DNA of 64,000 nt from positions 3,724,001 through 3,788,000 of the forward strand of contig NZ_CP117425.1 in the NCBI RefSeq assembly GCF_030687295.1, written 5' to 3'. The DNA is from Pseudomonas beijingensis (GTDB lineage: Bacteria; Pseudomonadota; Gammaproteobacteria; Pseudomonadales; Pseudomonadaceae). The translations under genes were made by a program, and so were the position numbers. Below, one piece after another: positions 48,787 to 57,548 of the stretch (the first letter of the stretch is position 1; every line of letters starts with the position of its first letter). Under the pieces are notes generated by a model, which did not search any database, was not told the DNA's origin, and saw only the letters and a list, made by a program, of their open reading frames with translations.

Positions 48787-49914
48787 ATGACGCTCAGGGT
48801 CATGGTGGTCGGTGGGTATGGAAATTTCGGCAGTATCGTTTCCAGGCATCTGGTGGTGATGCCAGGTGTAGAACTGGTGATTTCGGGGCGTGACGCTCGA
48901 AAACTGCAGCGCAAAGTCGATGAGTTGAACGCTCAATCGGGCACTGTGTGTGAAAGTTGGTGCGGCGATGCCATGGGGCCAGGCTTCAAATCCGTCCTTG
49001 GCTTGATGAACATCCAATGGGTCATTCATACCGGCGGCCCCTTTCAAGGGCAATCCTATGCAGTCGCCGAGAGCTGCATCGACGCGGGCGTGAACTACTG
49101 TGACCTGTCCGATTCCAGGGCCTTTGTCACCGGCATTGGCGCACTCGACGCCCGGGCAAAACAGGCAGGCGTGGCGATCCTCAGTGGTTGCAGCTCAGTG
49201 CCGACGCTCTCGGCCGCCCTCATCGATCAGCAGCGGCATCGTTTTAAACGCATTGACACGATCGAGCATGGGATTTCCTCTTCGGCCAAGATGCCGGGGT
49301 TATCCACCGTCGAAGGCGTTCTCGCTTATGCGGGTAAGCCGATCAAGCAACTCAGGAATGGCCGAGTGCATGAGGTCCTGGGATGGCAGGATCTGACGCT
49401 TCGCAGAATGCACTCTATGGGCACCCGGGTATTGGCCAATGTCGACGTGCCGGACATGGATATCTTCGCCGGCCGCTATGGTGCCCAGACCCTGAGCTTC
49501 AAGGCCGGCGCTGGTCTGAAGCTCGGCGGCATTGCCAACTACCTGCTGGCCTGGGCAATGAGGATGGGGATGGTGCGTGACCATGTCCCTTGGGCGGCCA
49601 GGCTTCATCGATGGGGGCTCTGGTTCGAACGATTTGGCGATGGCAAAAGCGCAATGTACATCGACGTCCATGGCATCGGTGCCGATGACGAGCCGCTGTC
49701 GTTGAACGTCCAGCTCTGCGCCATGAACGACAAAGGGCCGGAAATTCCCAGCTGTGCAGCCGTTGCTTTGGCGGCAAAAGTTGCCCAAGGGTATCTGCCC
49801 GAGCCCGGTGCTCGGGCCTGTGTGGGTGAAATCACCGTCGACGAATACATGGCCGCCATCAACGATCCACAAAACCTCAGCCTGTCCGTGCATTTCTCTG
49901 ACGGGCAGGGTTGA
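48787..49914 (+). CDS. Saccharopine dehydrogenase-like NAD(P)-binding protein
   Basis: This 375-residue protein begins with a Rossmann motif VMVVGGYGNFGSIVSRHL and continues with HTGGPFQGQSYAVAESCIDA and VNYCDLSDSRAFVTG, the pattern of the saccharopine-dehydrogenase NADP-binding family, whose members are mostly uncharacterised reductases. It ends two bases before the start of the DUF2269-type membrane protein, so the two are probably co-translated. Confidence 0.8.
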   Translation: MTLRVMVVGGYGNFGSIVSRHLVVMPGVELVISGRDARKLQRKVDELNAQSGTVCESWCGDAMGPGFKSVLGLMNIQWVIHTGGPFQGQSYAVAESCIDAGVNYCDLSDSRAFVTGIGALDARAKQAGVAILSGCSSVPTLSAALIDQQRHRFKRIDTIEHGISSSAKMPGLSTVEGVLAYAGKPIKQLRNGRVHEVLGWQDLTLRRMHSMGTRVLANVDVPDMDIFAGRYGAQTLSFKAGAGLKLGGIANYLLAWAMRMGMVRDHVPWAARLHRWGLWFERFGDGKSAMYIDVHGIGADDEPLSLNVQLCAMNDKGPEIPSCAAVALAAKVAQGYLPEPGARACVGEITVDEYMAAINDPQNLSLSVHFSDGQG

Positions 49915-49916
49915 CC

Positions 49917-50411
49917 ATGCTCTATCTGTGCGTGAAGTACATCCATGTGATCGCGGCCATTTTCCTGTTCGGCTTCGGCATGGGGTCATACCTCTACCTG
50001 ATCGCCGCCAGCCGCACCGCCAACCCGCAAGTCATTGCCCATGTGGCCAGGACGGTCGTCCGATTCGACACCTGGATTACCACGCCGGCGGGTTTTATTC
50101 AGATAGTAACGGGTTATCTGCTAATGAGGCTGGCCGGACTCCCCCTGATCACTGAATGGATCATGACGTCGCTGATCATCTTCTTTTGCGTGGGCGCGCT
50201 CTGGCTTCCGGTGCTGGTGCTCCAGAAGCGCTTATACGTAATGGCGTCGAGCGCGGTGGGGGATGGGCGGACGCTCGATGATCGATACTCATCCGTGTAT
50301 CAGAAGTGGTTCTGGATGGGGGTTCTGGGCTTTTTGGGGATGTTTGTCATCGTGCTGATCATGGTGACGAAGATGACGCCACGTCAGTGGATCGAGCTAT
50401 TGCTGGGTTAA
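49917..50411 (+). CDS. DUF2269-type integral membrane protein
   Basis: This 164-residue protein has about four hydrophobic segments; it begins YLCVKYIHVIAAIFLFGFGM and ends with LGFLGMFVIVLIMVTK. Conserved histidine (YIHVIAA) and the DTWITTPAGFIQIVTGYLL segment fit the DUF2269 family. The function is unknown. The ATG at 49917 is preferred over a TTG at 49911. Confidence 0.75.
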   Translation: MLYLCVKYIHVIAAIFLFGFGMGSYLYLIAASRTANPQVIAHVARTVVRFDTWITTPAGFIQIVTGYLLMRLAGLPLITEWIMTSLIIFFCVGALWLPVLVLQKRLYVMASSAVGDGRTLDDRYSSVYQKWFWMGVLGFLGMFVIVLIMVTKMTPRQWIELLLG

Positions 50412-50893
50412 GTATCGACCCGTTCCAGCGGGTTGGTCCCAGGCGTGGACATTTTCAAGAAACGCCGTTCATGATCCGCGTTCGGCAACAGGCATATGTC
50501 GTGTTTGCCAAACAGCCGATAACGATTCAGGGCAATGCGATCATAGGCCCAGTCCCGAAGCATGCGGGGGACGTAGCGCAGCAGTTTCACCGGGCGCCAG
50601 GCCCAAGGCAGCAGGGCTACGACTTCAAAAATCGCATCCGAACGCACCCAGTAATGCCGATCACGAACCACTGCCATGGTGTCGAACTGCTGCAAGGGTA
50701 AGCCTGCCCAGGCAAGCAAGGCTTGTCCTTCGGGCGACTGGACGGAGGCTAACCGCACGCGTCGGTCGCGGTCGTGGCGGATCAGGAACCTCGCCCAGCC
50801 ATTGCACAGTTTACAAACACCATCGAACAGGACCACTGTCTCGCCTGGTTTGAGCAAGGGCGCGGGTGAAGGGCGAGTTTGGGAGATGGGCAT
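50408..50893 (-). CDS. DCC-family thiol-disulfide oxidoreductase-like protein
   Basis: This 161-residue protein has the family signature VVLFDGVCKLCNGWARFL near residue 20, with the CxxC pair and the acidic residue that name the DCC family, and WAYDRIALNRYRLFGKHD near the end. Its role is unknown; members are predicted thioredoxin-like redox proteins. The stop overlaps the end of the convergent DUF2269 gene by four bases. The ribosome site is weak. Confidence 0.82.
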   Translation of the reverse strand: MPISQTRPSPAPLLKPGETVVLFDGVCKLCNGWARFLIRHDRDRRVRLASVQSPEGQALLAWAGLPLQQFDTMAVVRDRHYWVRSDAIFEVVALLPWAWRPVKLLRYVPRMLRDWAYDRIALNRYRLFGKHDICLLPNADHERRFLKMSTPGTNPLERVDT

Positions 50894-51005
50894 GAATGTG
50901 TGTCTACAGGACGCTGGGTTACCCGGATAATACGCCTGTTTCAGCGTCAAAGGGCGTCCCGAAGGGGAGCCCGACCATGATGATTTCAAGGGCATGATCC
51001 GATCC

Positions 51006-51884
51006 ATGAGCGATGACATCTACAACCTGTTCACACGCTTCCAGACCCCCGATCCTGACATCGGACCCCGGGAGCAGGCGCCCATGCTTGCCCAGGAGCA
51101 GGCCTGGGCGCGTGAGCGCGCGGCCATGCATCGCTTCAGCTGGATCGTGGTGCTGGTGCCACCGTTGTGCCTGGGCCCGGTGCTGCCGGGCATCGCGTTT
51201 CTGCTGGGGTTGCTGGTCTATCAGGGGTTATCCGTCCCAGGCGTTGACCTTGACCGGATCGTCGGGGCCTCCTTTGGCTGGCTGGTGTTCGCCACCTTGC
51301 TGTTCATGGCTGCGTGGATCCTGCACAACTTCTTGCGCGATACACGCGACCCGACCAAGCGCTATTGGCAGTCGATGCTCGACCAAGGGCTGGTCGAGCT
51401 CGAACACCATACCCTGGTCTCCGGCATCAGCCTGTGGTCCAACAACTATGACCCGGACTGCAACACCCTCATGCAATGGAGCGACGGCAAACTGAAATGC
51501 GTGCAAGACAGCGGTGTGTCGCAATGGATCCTGGCCAAGACCGCGGCGGGGCATTGGCTGGTGCTCAAGGAGCAATATCCGGGCAACTTCAGCTACGGCC
51601 GGGTAGGGCAAATGCCGGCGCCGGACAAGCTGCTGCGACCCCGTCAGCAACTGACGATTGCTTTCGCCCCGGGCACGAACCTGCAACTGGGTAGGCGTTT
51701 CGACGGTGCGCCGATGCCATTGGTGGAGACGCCGTACTGGATGTCTGCCGATGAGCTCAAGCGCCTGGACGAGGCCGCCCATCACTGGAATTTTCTACCG
51801 CCGAACCGCTATGGGGTGGTCAATGACGAGGATGCCGCGTGGGTGCAACGGTTGGTGAACAGGGCGCATCCAGCCGGGCGCTAA
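51006..51884 (+). CDS. Hypothetical membrane protein
   Basis: This protein of about 292 residues has a charged N-terminus (about 1-45), two transmembrane segments (about 46-75 and 88-108) and a large soluble C-terminal part rich in Trp and Pro, with YWQSMLDQGLVELEHHTLVS and LVETPYWMSADELKRLDEAA. I do not recognise the family. The start may be ATG 50994 or 51006; neither has a strong ribosome site. Confidence 0.65.
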   Translation: MSDDIYNLFTRFQTPDPDIGPREQAPMLAQEQAWARERAAMHRFSWIVVLVPPLCLGPVLPGIAFLLGLLVYQGLSVPGVDLDRIVGASFGWLVFATLLFMAAWILHNFLRDTRDPTKRYWQSMLDQGLVELEHHTLVSGISLWSNNYDPDCNTLMQWSDGKLKCVQDSGVSQWILAKTAAGHWLVLKEQYPGNFSYGRVGQMPAPDKLLRPRQQLTIAFAPGTNLQLGRRFDGAPMPLVETPYWMSADELKRLDEAAHHWNFLPPNRYGVVNDEDAAWVQRLVNRAHPAGR

Positions 51885-52117
51885 AGCCACGTATCCACCA
51901 CCCGCCGATCCAACTCTTCCCAATCCGCCATGCCCAATACCCGCATCGTGTTCAGCCCGCGCAGATAACCGCGCAATTGATTGGCCGTGGCCCGCTTGAG
52001 CTCCGGCTCAGGTTCGGTGCTGCTCAACAGCACGCTTTCGTACTGGATCAGGTAGTCCGCCACCCGCTCACGGAAGTCGGGCAATACCGCGTCGCGAATC
52101 AGATCAAACGTTCTCAT
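51881..52117 (-). CDS. Small hypothetical protein
   Basis: This 78-residue, mostly helical, acidic protein begins MRTFDLIRDAVLPDFRERVA and ends VVDTWL. GAGG precedes the ATG. It converges with the preceding gene with a four-base overlap. I cannot name the family. Confidence 0.6.
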   Translation of the reverse strand: MRTFDLIRDAVLPDFRERVADYLIQYESVLLSSTEPEPELKRATANQLRGYLRGLNTMRVLGMADWEELDRRVVDTWL

Positions 52118-52270
52118 GGCTATACCTCATCAATCTTTCTCGGCTGGCAACTATTGCTAGGAGTAATAGTGACCATTACCAAATGCAAGTTCTGCTTTGC
52201 CGGCAATCATTGGAAAATCAGCGCCATTGAACACGCAGCCCAGTATTTTTATTTTCAGGACCCCCAACCC

Positions 52271-52612
52271 ATGCGCCCTTTATTTTTGCTTGCCCTGGCG
52301 TTTTCCCCGTTATTGCTGGCCGGTTGTGCCTCTGCACCGAACGACCCGACCCTGACCTTGCAGACCAGCAAGACACCGGCCCAATACGCCGAATGCGTCG
52401 TACCGAAGTTGCAGGGCAATGCCTTGAACCCGATGGTCTCGCAGACCCAGCGCAGCTACCGCATCGTGGTGCCGAGCAAGGTGTCGGCGGACAACGTGCT
52501 GGAAGCCTACAAGGCCGGCAACGGCGGCAAGGTATTCATCTACGAGCGGCACTTGCTGGCCTCCAACCTCCTGCCTTCGAGTTTTGAACGCGCCGCACAG
52601 GAATGCATCTGA
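52271..52612 (+). CDS. Small lipoprotein
   Basis: This 113-residue protein has a lipoprotein signal peptide with lipobox LLAGC (Cys at about residue 19) followed by a Ser/Pro/Thr linker and a compact domain containing AQYAECVVPKLQG and the acceptor-like SYRIVVPSKVSADNVLEAYK. Two further cysteines (CVVP and the ECI end) could form a disulfide. The longer frame upstream is non-coding. A good terminator follows. Confidence 0.75.
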   Translation: MRPLFLLALAFSPLLLAGCASAPNDPTLTLQTSKTPAQYAECVVPKLQGNALNPMVSQTQRSYRIVVPSKVSADNVLEAYKAGNGGKVFIYERHLLASNLLPSSFERAAQECI

Positions 52613-52671
52613 CCGGCCCGTAAACGTTTTCACCGTGCTCCTTTGGTTGGCCGCAACCAACCAATTCCCTT

Positions 52672-52705
52672 GCCCCGCACCGTCTTCGGTCGCGGGGCTT
52701 TTTTT
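52672..52705 (+). terminator. Rho-independent terminator
   Basis: GCCCCGC and GCGGGGC arms, extended by ACCG/CGGT around a short loop, are followed by seven Ts. It ends the lipoprotein transcript and may also block read-through into the converging LysR gene. Confidence 0.85.
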
Positions 52706-52716
52706 GCCTGCCGGTT

Positions 52717-53619
52717 TCAGGTTAGCCAATCATCCGCTCGGATGAACTCGATGAGCGCTTTCAGGGCCGGTGGCACATGGCGTCGGCTGGGGTAATAGAG
52801 AAAAAACCGGCTCGGCGGCGCTTTCCATTGCGCAAGCAGTTCCGTGAGATACCCACTGCGCAGGTCATCGCGCGCCAATTCCTCGTAGACGTAGGCAATC
52901 CCGGCGCCATCTTTCGCCGCCTGGATCATCAAAGCATCGTCTTCAAGCATGAGCGGGCCGGTGACGGACAAACGGATCGGTTGCCCCTCTGCCTGATACT
53001 CCCAAGCGTAGAGTTTGCCGCTGGGAAAACGCCGGGCGATGCAGGCATGGTCGAGCAAATCCCGTGGAACCTGGGCAATCCCCTTCGCGGCCAGGTAGGT
53101 TGGCGCGGCCACGGTCACGAACGATTGAGGGGGGCCGACAGGGACGGCGATCATGTCGCCGGCCAGGCTTTCGCCAAAGCGCACGCCGGCGTCAAAACCG
53201 CCGCTCACGATATCGGTCAAGCCATCATCGGTGACCAGGTCCAATTGAATGCGCGGATACCTGGCCACGAATGGCCCAAGTACTTTCGCAAATACTGCAC
53301 GCGCCGCCGGACGCGCCACGTTGAGGCGAAGCTTGCCGGCGGGCACGTCCTGCAGCGAGGTCAACTGCGTCAAGGCATCGGCAACCTGCTGCAGGGTAGG
53401 GGCCAGCGTTGCCAATAGCTGGTGGCCGGCCTCGGTCGGGGTCACGCTGCGCGTGGTGCGGTTGAGCAGCCTGACACCCAGGCGTGCTTCCAGGGCCCGC
53501 ATTGCGTGGCTCAATGCCGAGGCCGAAACACCCCGCTCGTCGGCGGCCTTGCGAAAGCTGCGATGGCGAGCGACGGCGGCAAAGGCGTCCAGTTCGGACA
53601 GATCGGGGTGCTGACTCAT
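52717..53619 (-). CDS. LysR-family transcriptional regulator
   Basis: This 300-residue protein has a LysR helix-turn-helix (about 19-40; SFRKAADERGVSASALSHAM) and the effector domain (about 90-298), including the VRFGESLAGDMIAVPVGPP loop of the DsdC/PtxR-like subgroup. It is divergent from the aldo/keto reductase gene at 53712, which it probably regulates through the palindromes in the 92-base gap. Confidence 0.88.
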   Translation of the reverse strand: MSQHPDLSELDAFAAVARHRSFRKAADERGVSASALSHAMRALEARLGVRLLNRTTRSVTPTEAGHQLLATLAPTLQQVADALTQLTSLQDVPAGKLRLNVARPAARAVFAKVLGPFVARYPRIQLDLVTDDGLTDIVSGGFDAGVRFGESLAGDMIAVPVGPPQSFVTVAAPTYLAAKGIAQVPRDLLDHACIARRFPSGKLYAWEYQAEGQPIRLSVTGPLMLEDDALMIQAAKDGAGIAYVYEELARDDLRSGYLTELLAQWKAPPSRFFLYYPSRRHVPPALKALIEFIRADDWLT

Positions 53620-53640
53620 GAATACTGTTCAGTAGTTCAA

Positions 53641-53669
53641 ATAAGATTACCCATCTTATCGTCATAAGA
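53641..53669. promoter_or_regulatory. Overlapping LysR-type palindromes
   Basis: ATAAGAT-N5-ATCTTAT (53641-53659) and TCTTAT-N4-ATAAGA (53654-53669) overlap in the gap between the LysR gene and the aldo/keto reductase. They fit the T-N11-A style of LysR sites. Confidence 0.45.
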
Positions 53670-53711
53670 ACGCTCGCGGATACTGCCCACATCATCTGTG
53701 GAGAACTGGCT

Positions 53712-54725
53712 ATGCAAAAGAATCGTCTTGGATCATCGGACTTCCTGATTTCGCCCATTGGCCTGGGAACCTGGGCCATTGCTGGCACCGGCTGGGAATA
53801 CAGTTGGGGCGCGCAGGACGACGAGGACAGCCTGGGCGCCCTTGAATACGCTGTCGAGCGCGGGGTGAACTGGATCGATACGGCGGCGGTTTATGGGCTG
53901 GGCCATGCCGAGCGACTGGTCGGGCAGTTGTTGCGCCGGGTGCCGGCTTCGCGGCGTCCGTTGGTGTTCACCAAGGGCAGTCTGGTCTGGGACCCGGTCA
54001 CCAAGGCAATTTCACACTCGCTGGCGCCTGGATCATTGCTCGCCGAGGTCGAGGCAAGTTTGCGCCGACTGCAAGTCGAAACCATCGACCTTTATCAGAT
54101 CCACTGGCCGGCCTTTCCTGCCGACGGTAGCAGTGAAGGGATCGAGGAGGCACTTTCGGCGTTGGTCACCGCCCGCGAACAGGGGAAAATCCGCGCTATC
54201 GGCGTCTCCAATTTTGATGTCGCGCAACTCAAGCGGGCTCAGGCGGTGACCGAGATCATCTCACTCCAGCCGCCTTATTCCGCCTTGATGCGGGACATCG
54301 AGGAGGACGTCCTGCCATTTTGCGAGCAGGCCGGAATGGGTGTCCTGGCCTATTCCACCCTTCAATCGGGACTGCTGTCCGGTAGCATGACGCGTGAGCG
54401 CATCGCCCAATTGCCCGACGACGATTGGCGAAAGGCCCGAAGCGCGGATTTCCAGGAGCCTCGCTTGAGCGCGAACCTGGCGTTGGTCGAGGTTTTGGCC
54501 GGTATTGGTGAACGGCACGGGGTGAGCGCGGCGGCAGTCGCCATCGCCTGGGCGCTGCGCAAACCGGTGGTGGCCGGCGCCATCGTCGGTGCTCGCCGTC
54601 CCGGACAGGTCGATGGGCTGATTGCCGGCTCGCAGCTGCGCCTCAGTGCCGAGGAGATCGACGAGATTCAACCTTTCCTGCCCTTGGGTATGGGCACGAA
54701 TGTCCCTGGGGCGCTTGAGCTTTAA
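53712..54725 (+). CDS. Aldo/keto reductase
   Basis: This 337-residue TIM-barrel oxidoreductase has the catalytic tetrad in WIDTAAVYGLGHAE (Asp, Tyr), VFTKGSL (Lys) and YQIHWPAF (His), and the C-terminal NADP site around VGARRPGQVDGL. The substrate is unknown. It is divergent from a LysR regulator, suggesting induction by a carbonyl compound. Confidence 0.88.
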   Translation: MQKNRLGSSDFLISPIGLGTWAIAGTGWEYSWGAQDDEDSLGALEYAVERGVNWIDTAAVYGLGHAERLVGQLLRRVPASRRPLVFTKGSLVWDPVTKAISHSLAPGSLLAEVEASLRRLQVETIDLYQIHWPAFPADGSSEGIEEALSALVTAREQGKIRAIGVSNFDVAQLKRAQAVTEIISLQPPYSALMRDIEEDVLPFCEQAGMGVLAYSTLQSGLLSGSMTRERIAQLPDDDWRKARSADFQEPRLSANLALVEVLAGIGERHGVSAAAVAIAWALRKPVVAGAIVGARRPGQVDGLIAGSQLRLSAEEIDEIQPFLPLGMGTNVPGALEL

Positions 54726-54735
54726 CGTTTGGCAG

Positions 54736-54756
54736 CCCGCTTGAACGAGCGGGTTT
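54736..54756 (+). terminator. Weak terminator after the aldo/keto reductase
   Basis: CCCGCT-N6-AGCGGG followed by TTT forms a small stem, 11 bases after the stop codon. The T-run is short. Confidence 0.5.
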
Positions 54757-54784
54757 GACGCCTCGCTGCATAATCGGCACTATT

Positions 54785-54813
54785 TGCTCGTTTGTGATCA
54801 TTAGTGCTCGTTT
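54785..54813. promoter_or_regulatory. Direct repeats upstream of the DeoR gene
   Basis: TGCTCGTTT occurs twice, at 54785 and 54805, exactly 20 bases (about two helical turns) apart, just before the DeoR-family gene. DeoR proteins often bind such direct repeats, so autoregulation is likely. Confidence 0.45.
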
Positions 54814-54830
54814 ATGCAGGTTGTAGCATC

Positions 54831-55625
54831 ATGACTTCTCCTCACGAAACGTTCCCCGGCGAACGCCAGCAATTGATCAGCCAGCGTCTCGCTCGGTATG
54901 GCCGGGTGATCGCGGCTGACCTGGCCAGCGAATTCAATGTCTCCGAACACTCGATCCGGCGTGATCTGGGCGCATTGGCAGCGGCGGGGGTGTGCAAGCG
55001 CGTTTATGGCGGCGCGATACTCTTGCCCGCTGCCGAAGGGTCGATGGAGGCGCGCGTGCGTAAAGACCCGGCGCGCAAGGGCAGCCTCGGCCAAGCGGCC
55101 GCTGCATTGTTGCGCGCGGGCCAACACGTGTTTATCGACGCCGGGTCGACCAACCTGGCCGTCGCCTGCGCTATCGATCCGCACCTGCAATTGACCCTCA
55201 CCACCAATTCGCCGTTGATTGCGGTTCAGTTGATGAAACTGCCCAGCGCCGAGGTCATCCTGCTGGGTGGCCGCTTGAGTCCAAACGCGGGAGGTGTGAT
55301 CGGGCTGACGGCTGTCCAGCAATTGCGCCAATTCAGTTTCGACGTGTGTGTCCTCGGCGCCTGCGCCATCGATCCCGACAATGGCGTCACGGCGTTCGGC
55401 CTGGACGACGCGGAGTTCAAGCGCGCGGTGGTCGCGGCAAGTGGGCAGGTGATCGCGGCGGTGACCAATGAAAAGCTGTCCAGCGTTGCCCACTACCAGG
55501 TGGCCTCCTGCGAAGAAGTCGCCGCCCTGGTGGTGGAGCACGATGCGCCCCGTGAGCGACTCGAACCCTTCTTCGGCCGGGTGACCAACGTCGTGACGGC
55601 TGCCCGTGAACAGCGCCGTACCTGA
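54831..55625 (+). CDS. DeoR/GlpR-family transcriptional regulator
   Basis: This 264-residue protein has an N-terminal helix-turn-helix (about 15-50; VIAADLASEFNVSEHSIRRD) and the DeoR sensor domain (about 75-235) with FIDAGSTNLAVACAI and EVILLGGRLSPNAGGVIG, which bind phosphosugars. The ATG at 54831 is the best start. It precedes the sugar dehydrogenase at 55744 on the same strand and may control it. Confidence 0.85.
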   Translation: MTSPHETFPGERQQLISQRLARYGRVIAADLASEFNVSEHSIRRDLGALAAAGVCKRVYGGAILLPAAEGSMEARVRKDPARKGSLGQAAAALLRAGQHVFIDAGSTNLAVACAIDPHLQLTLTTNSPLIAVQLMKLPSAEVILLGGRLSPNAGGVIGLTAVQQLRQFSFDVCVLGACAIDPDNGVTAFGLDDAEFKRAVVAASGQVIAAVTNEKLSSVAHYQVASCEEVAALVVEHDAPRERLEPFFGRVTNVVTAAREQRRT

Positions 55626-55743
55626 TGCCTTTGCCGCCGTGAACTCGACAATCGGATAGATACTGCACGGCCCCCATTGTCCGCCAGGCGATTTGCGTCT
55701 AGTTTGCTGCCCGATCACAAGTACAAAAAATCAGGAGTCATCG

Positions 55744-56670
55744 ATGCAACCGATTCGTCTCGGCCTGGTGGGCTACGGCAAGATTGCCCAGGATCAACAC
55801 GTTCCAGCCATCCACGCCAACCCCGCATTTCAACTGGTGGCGGTCGCCACGCAAGGGCAACCCTGCGCCGGGGTGGAGAACTTCCGGTCCCTGGGCGAGC
55901 TGCTCGAAAACGGCCCGCACGTCGATGCGATTGCGTTTTGCACGCCGCCACAAGGTCGATTTGCCCTGGTGCAACAAGCGCTGGCGGCCGGTAAACACGT
56001 CCTGGTGGAAAAACCGCCGTGCGCCACCCTGGGCGAGGCCATGGCCTTGGTGGAGCAAGTTCGCGAGCAAGACGTCAGCGGCCTGTTCGCCTGGCATTCC
56101 CGTTACGCCCCGGGCATCGAAGCCGCCCGTGACTGGCTGGCCAGTCGCACCGTGCACAGCGTCCAGATCGATTGGAAGGAAGACGTGCGCAAGTGGCACC
56201 CCGGCCAGGCGTGGATCTGGCAGCCCGGTGGCCTGGGTGTCTTCGATCCGGGCATCAATGCCTTGTCGATTGCGACCCATTTGTTGGCGTTGCCGTTGTT
56301 CGTGGAGTCCGCCGAGTTGCGCGTGCCGGACAACTGCCAGTCGCCGATTGCCGCCAGCATCAAGATGGCCGACGCGCGTCACCTCGATATTCGTGCGGAG
56401 TTCGATTTCGACCATGGTCATGACGAACTCTGGAGCATCGAGATTCGCTGCGCCGAAGGCGTCCTGCGCCTGGACAACGGCGGTGCGCTGTTGAGCATCG
56501 ATGGCGTGCGCCAGGCCGTCTCCGAGGAAGGTGAGTACGCCGCGGTATATCGGCATTTCCAGCAACTGATCAACGACAAAGCCAGTGACATGGACCTGCA
56601 GCCACTGCGGTTGGTCGCGGACAGCTTTTTTGTCGGCAGTCGGACGGCGGTCGAGCCGTTCTACGATTAA
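55744..56670 (+). CDS. Gfo/Idh/MocA-family sugar dehydrogenase (L-arabinose/D-galactose 1-dehydrogenase-like)
   Basis: This 308-residue protein has an N-terminal Rossmann domain (LGLVGYGKIAQDQHVPAI) and catalytic Lys in VLVEKPPCATLGEA, then RKWHPGQAWIWQPGGLGVFD and PGINALSIATHLL. These segments closely recall the Azospirillum L-arabinose 1-dehydrogenase, which also takes D-galactose. It would start the non-phosphorylating oxidation of one of these sugars. AGGAG precedes the ATG. No lactonase or dehydratase is adjacent. Confidence 0.82.
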   Translation: MQPIRLGLVGYGKIAQDQHVPAIHANPAFQLVAVATQGQPCAGVENFRSLGELLENGPHVDAIAFCTPPQGRFALVQQALAAGKHVLVEKPPCATLGEAMALVEQVREQDVSGLFAWHSRYAPGIEAARDWLASRTVHSVQIDWKEDVRKWHPGQAWIWQPGGLGVFDPGINALSIATHLLALPLFVESAELRVPDNCQSPIAASIKMADARHLDIRAEFDFDHGHDELWSIEIRCAEGVLRLDNGGALLSIDGVRQAVSEEGEYAAVYRHFQQLINDKASDMDLQPLRLVADSFFVGSRTAVEPFYD

Positions 56671-56685
56671 CCCAGGGAACTGCAG

Positions 56686-57381
56686 TTGAACGAACAGACC
56701 TTGTCCATGCGCCTGGAGCGCGTGGCGGCGCATATGCCGGCGGGTGCGCGCCTGGCCGATATCGGCTCGGATCACGCTTACCTGCCGGTGGCCTTGCTGC
56801 GCCGTGGCGCTATTGAGACAGCGGTGGCCGGCGAGGTGGCGTTGACGCCGTTGCGCGCCGCCGAGCGCACCGTGGGCGAGAATGGCCTGGAGCAATGGAT
56901 CAGCGTGCGCCTGGCCGACGGCCTGGCGGCAATCGAGCCGGAAGACGAGATCACGGCGATCAGTCTCTGTGGCATGGGCGGCGAAACGATCCGCGACATC
57001 CTGGACAGTGGCAAAGCTCGGCTGAGCGGGCGGGAGCGGCTGATCCTGCAACCCAACGGCGGCGAACAACCGCTGCGCCAATGGCTGATGGAGAACGACT
57101 ACCGCATCCTTTGCGAGGAAGTGCTGCGGGAAAACCGTTTCTACTACGAGATCATCGTCGCCGAGCGCGCCGGGCCGGTGACGTACACCGCCGAGCAGCT
57201 GTACTTCGGCCCACTGCAGATGCAAGCCCGAACCCCGATTTTCCTGGCCAAGTGGCAACGCCTGTTGCGCCAGAAGCAAAAGACCCTCACCAGCTTTGCC
57301 AAGGCGCGGCAGGCTGTGCCCGAAGAGAAACTGCACGACATCACACGGCAGGTCCGTTGGATCACTGAGCTGTTGGCTTGA
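56686..57381 (+). CDS. trmK: tRNA (adenine(22)-N1)-methyltransferase family protein (TrmK)
   Basis: This 231-residue SAM-dependent methyltransferase has the SAM motif LADIGSDHAYLPVALL near residue 23, the AISLCGMGGETIRDIL segment and LQPNGGEQPLRQWL, all typical of TrmK (YqfN). It would methylate A22 of certain tRNAs. A TTG start at 56686 preserves the family N-terminus (NEQTLSMRLERVAAHMP) and follows AGGGAA; the alternative is ATG 56707. It begins 15 bases after the sugar dehydrogenase. Confidence 0.82.
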   Translation: MNEQTLSMRLERVAAHMPAGARLADIGSDHAYLPVALLRRGAIETAVAGEVALTPLRAAERTVGENGLEQWISVRLADGLAAIEPEDEITAISLCGMGGETIRDILDSGKARLSGRERLILQPNGGEQPLRQWLMENDYRILCEEVLRENRFYYEIIVAERAGPVTYTAEQLYFGPLQMQARTPIFLAKWQRLLRQKQKTLTSFAKARQAVPEEKLHDITRQVRWITELLA

Positions 57382-57409
57382 GTTGCATTGAGGTTGGATG
57401 TGCCGACGT

Positions 57410-57506
57410 CATCGCGAGCAAGCTCGCTCCCACAAGGGGGTGTGATAGGTCGGAATGCTGTGAACACCCGCAATCCCCTGTGGGAGCGAGCTTGCTCGCG
57501 ATGAGG
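57410..57506. repeat. REP pair (GAGCGAGCTTGCTCGCGA family)
   Basis: ATCGCGAGCAAGCTCGCTCC is followed by an inverted GGGAGCGAGCTTGCTCGCGA about 45 bases later, between trmK and the convergent hypothetical gene. Confidence 0.9.
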
Positions 57507-57548
57507 CCATCACTGACTTGAAAAATTCCACGGTCTTCAGCCGGCTGC

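Noticed and set aside
50976..50996. Six-codon leader frame (MMISRA) ahead of the gene at 51006, behind GGGGAG
   Set aside because: It could be a leader peptide, but there is no attenuator structure or regulatory codon pattern to support it.
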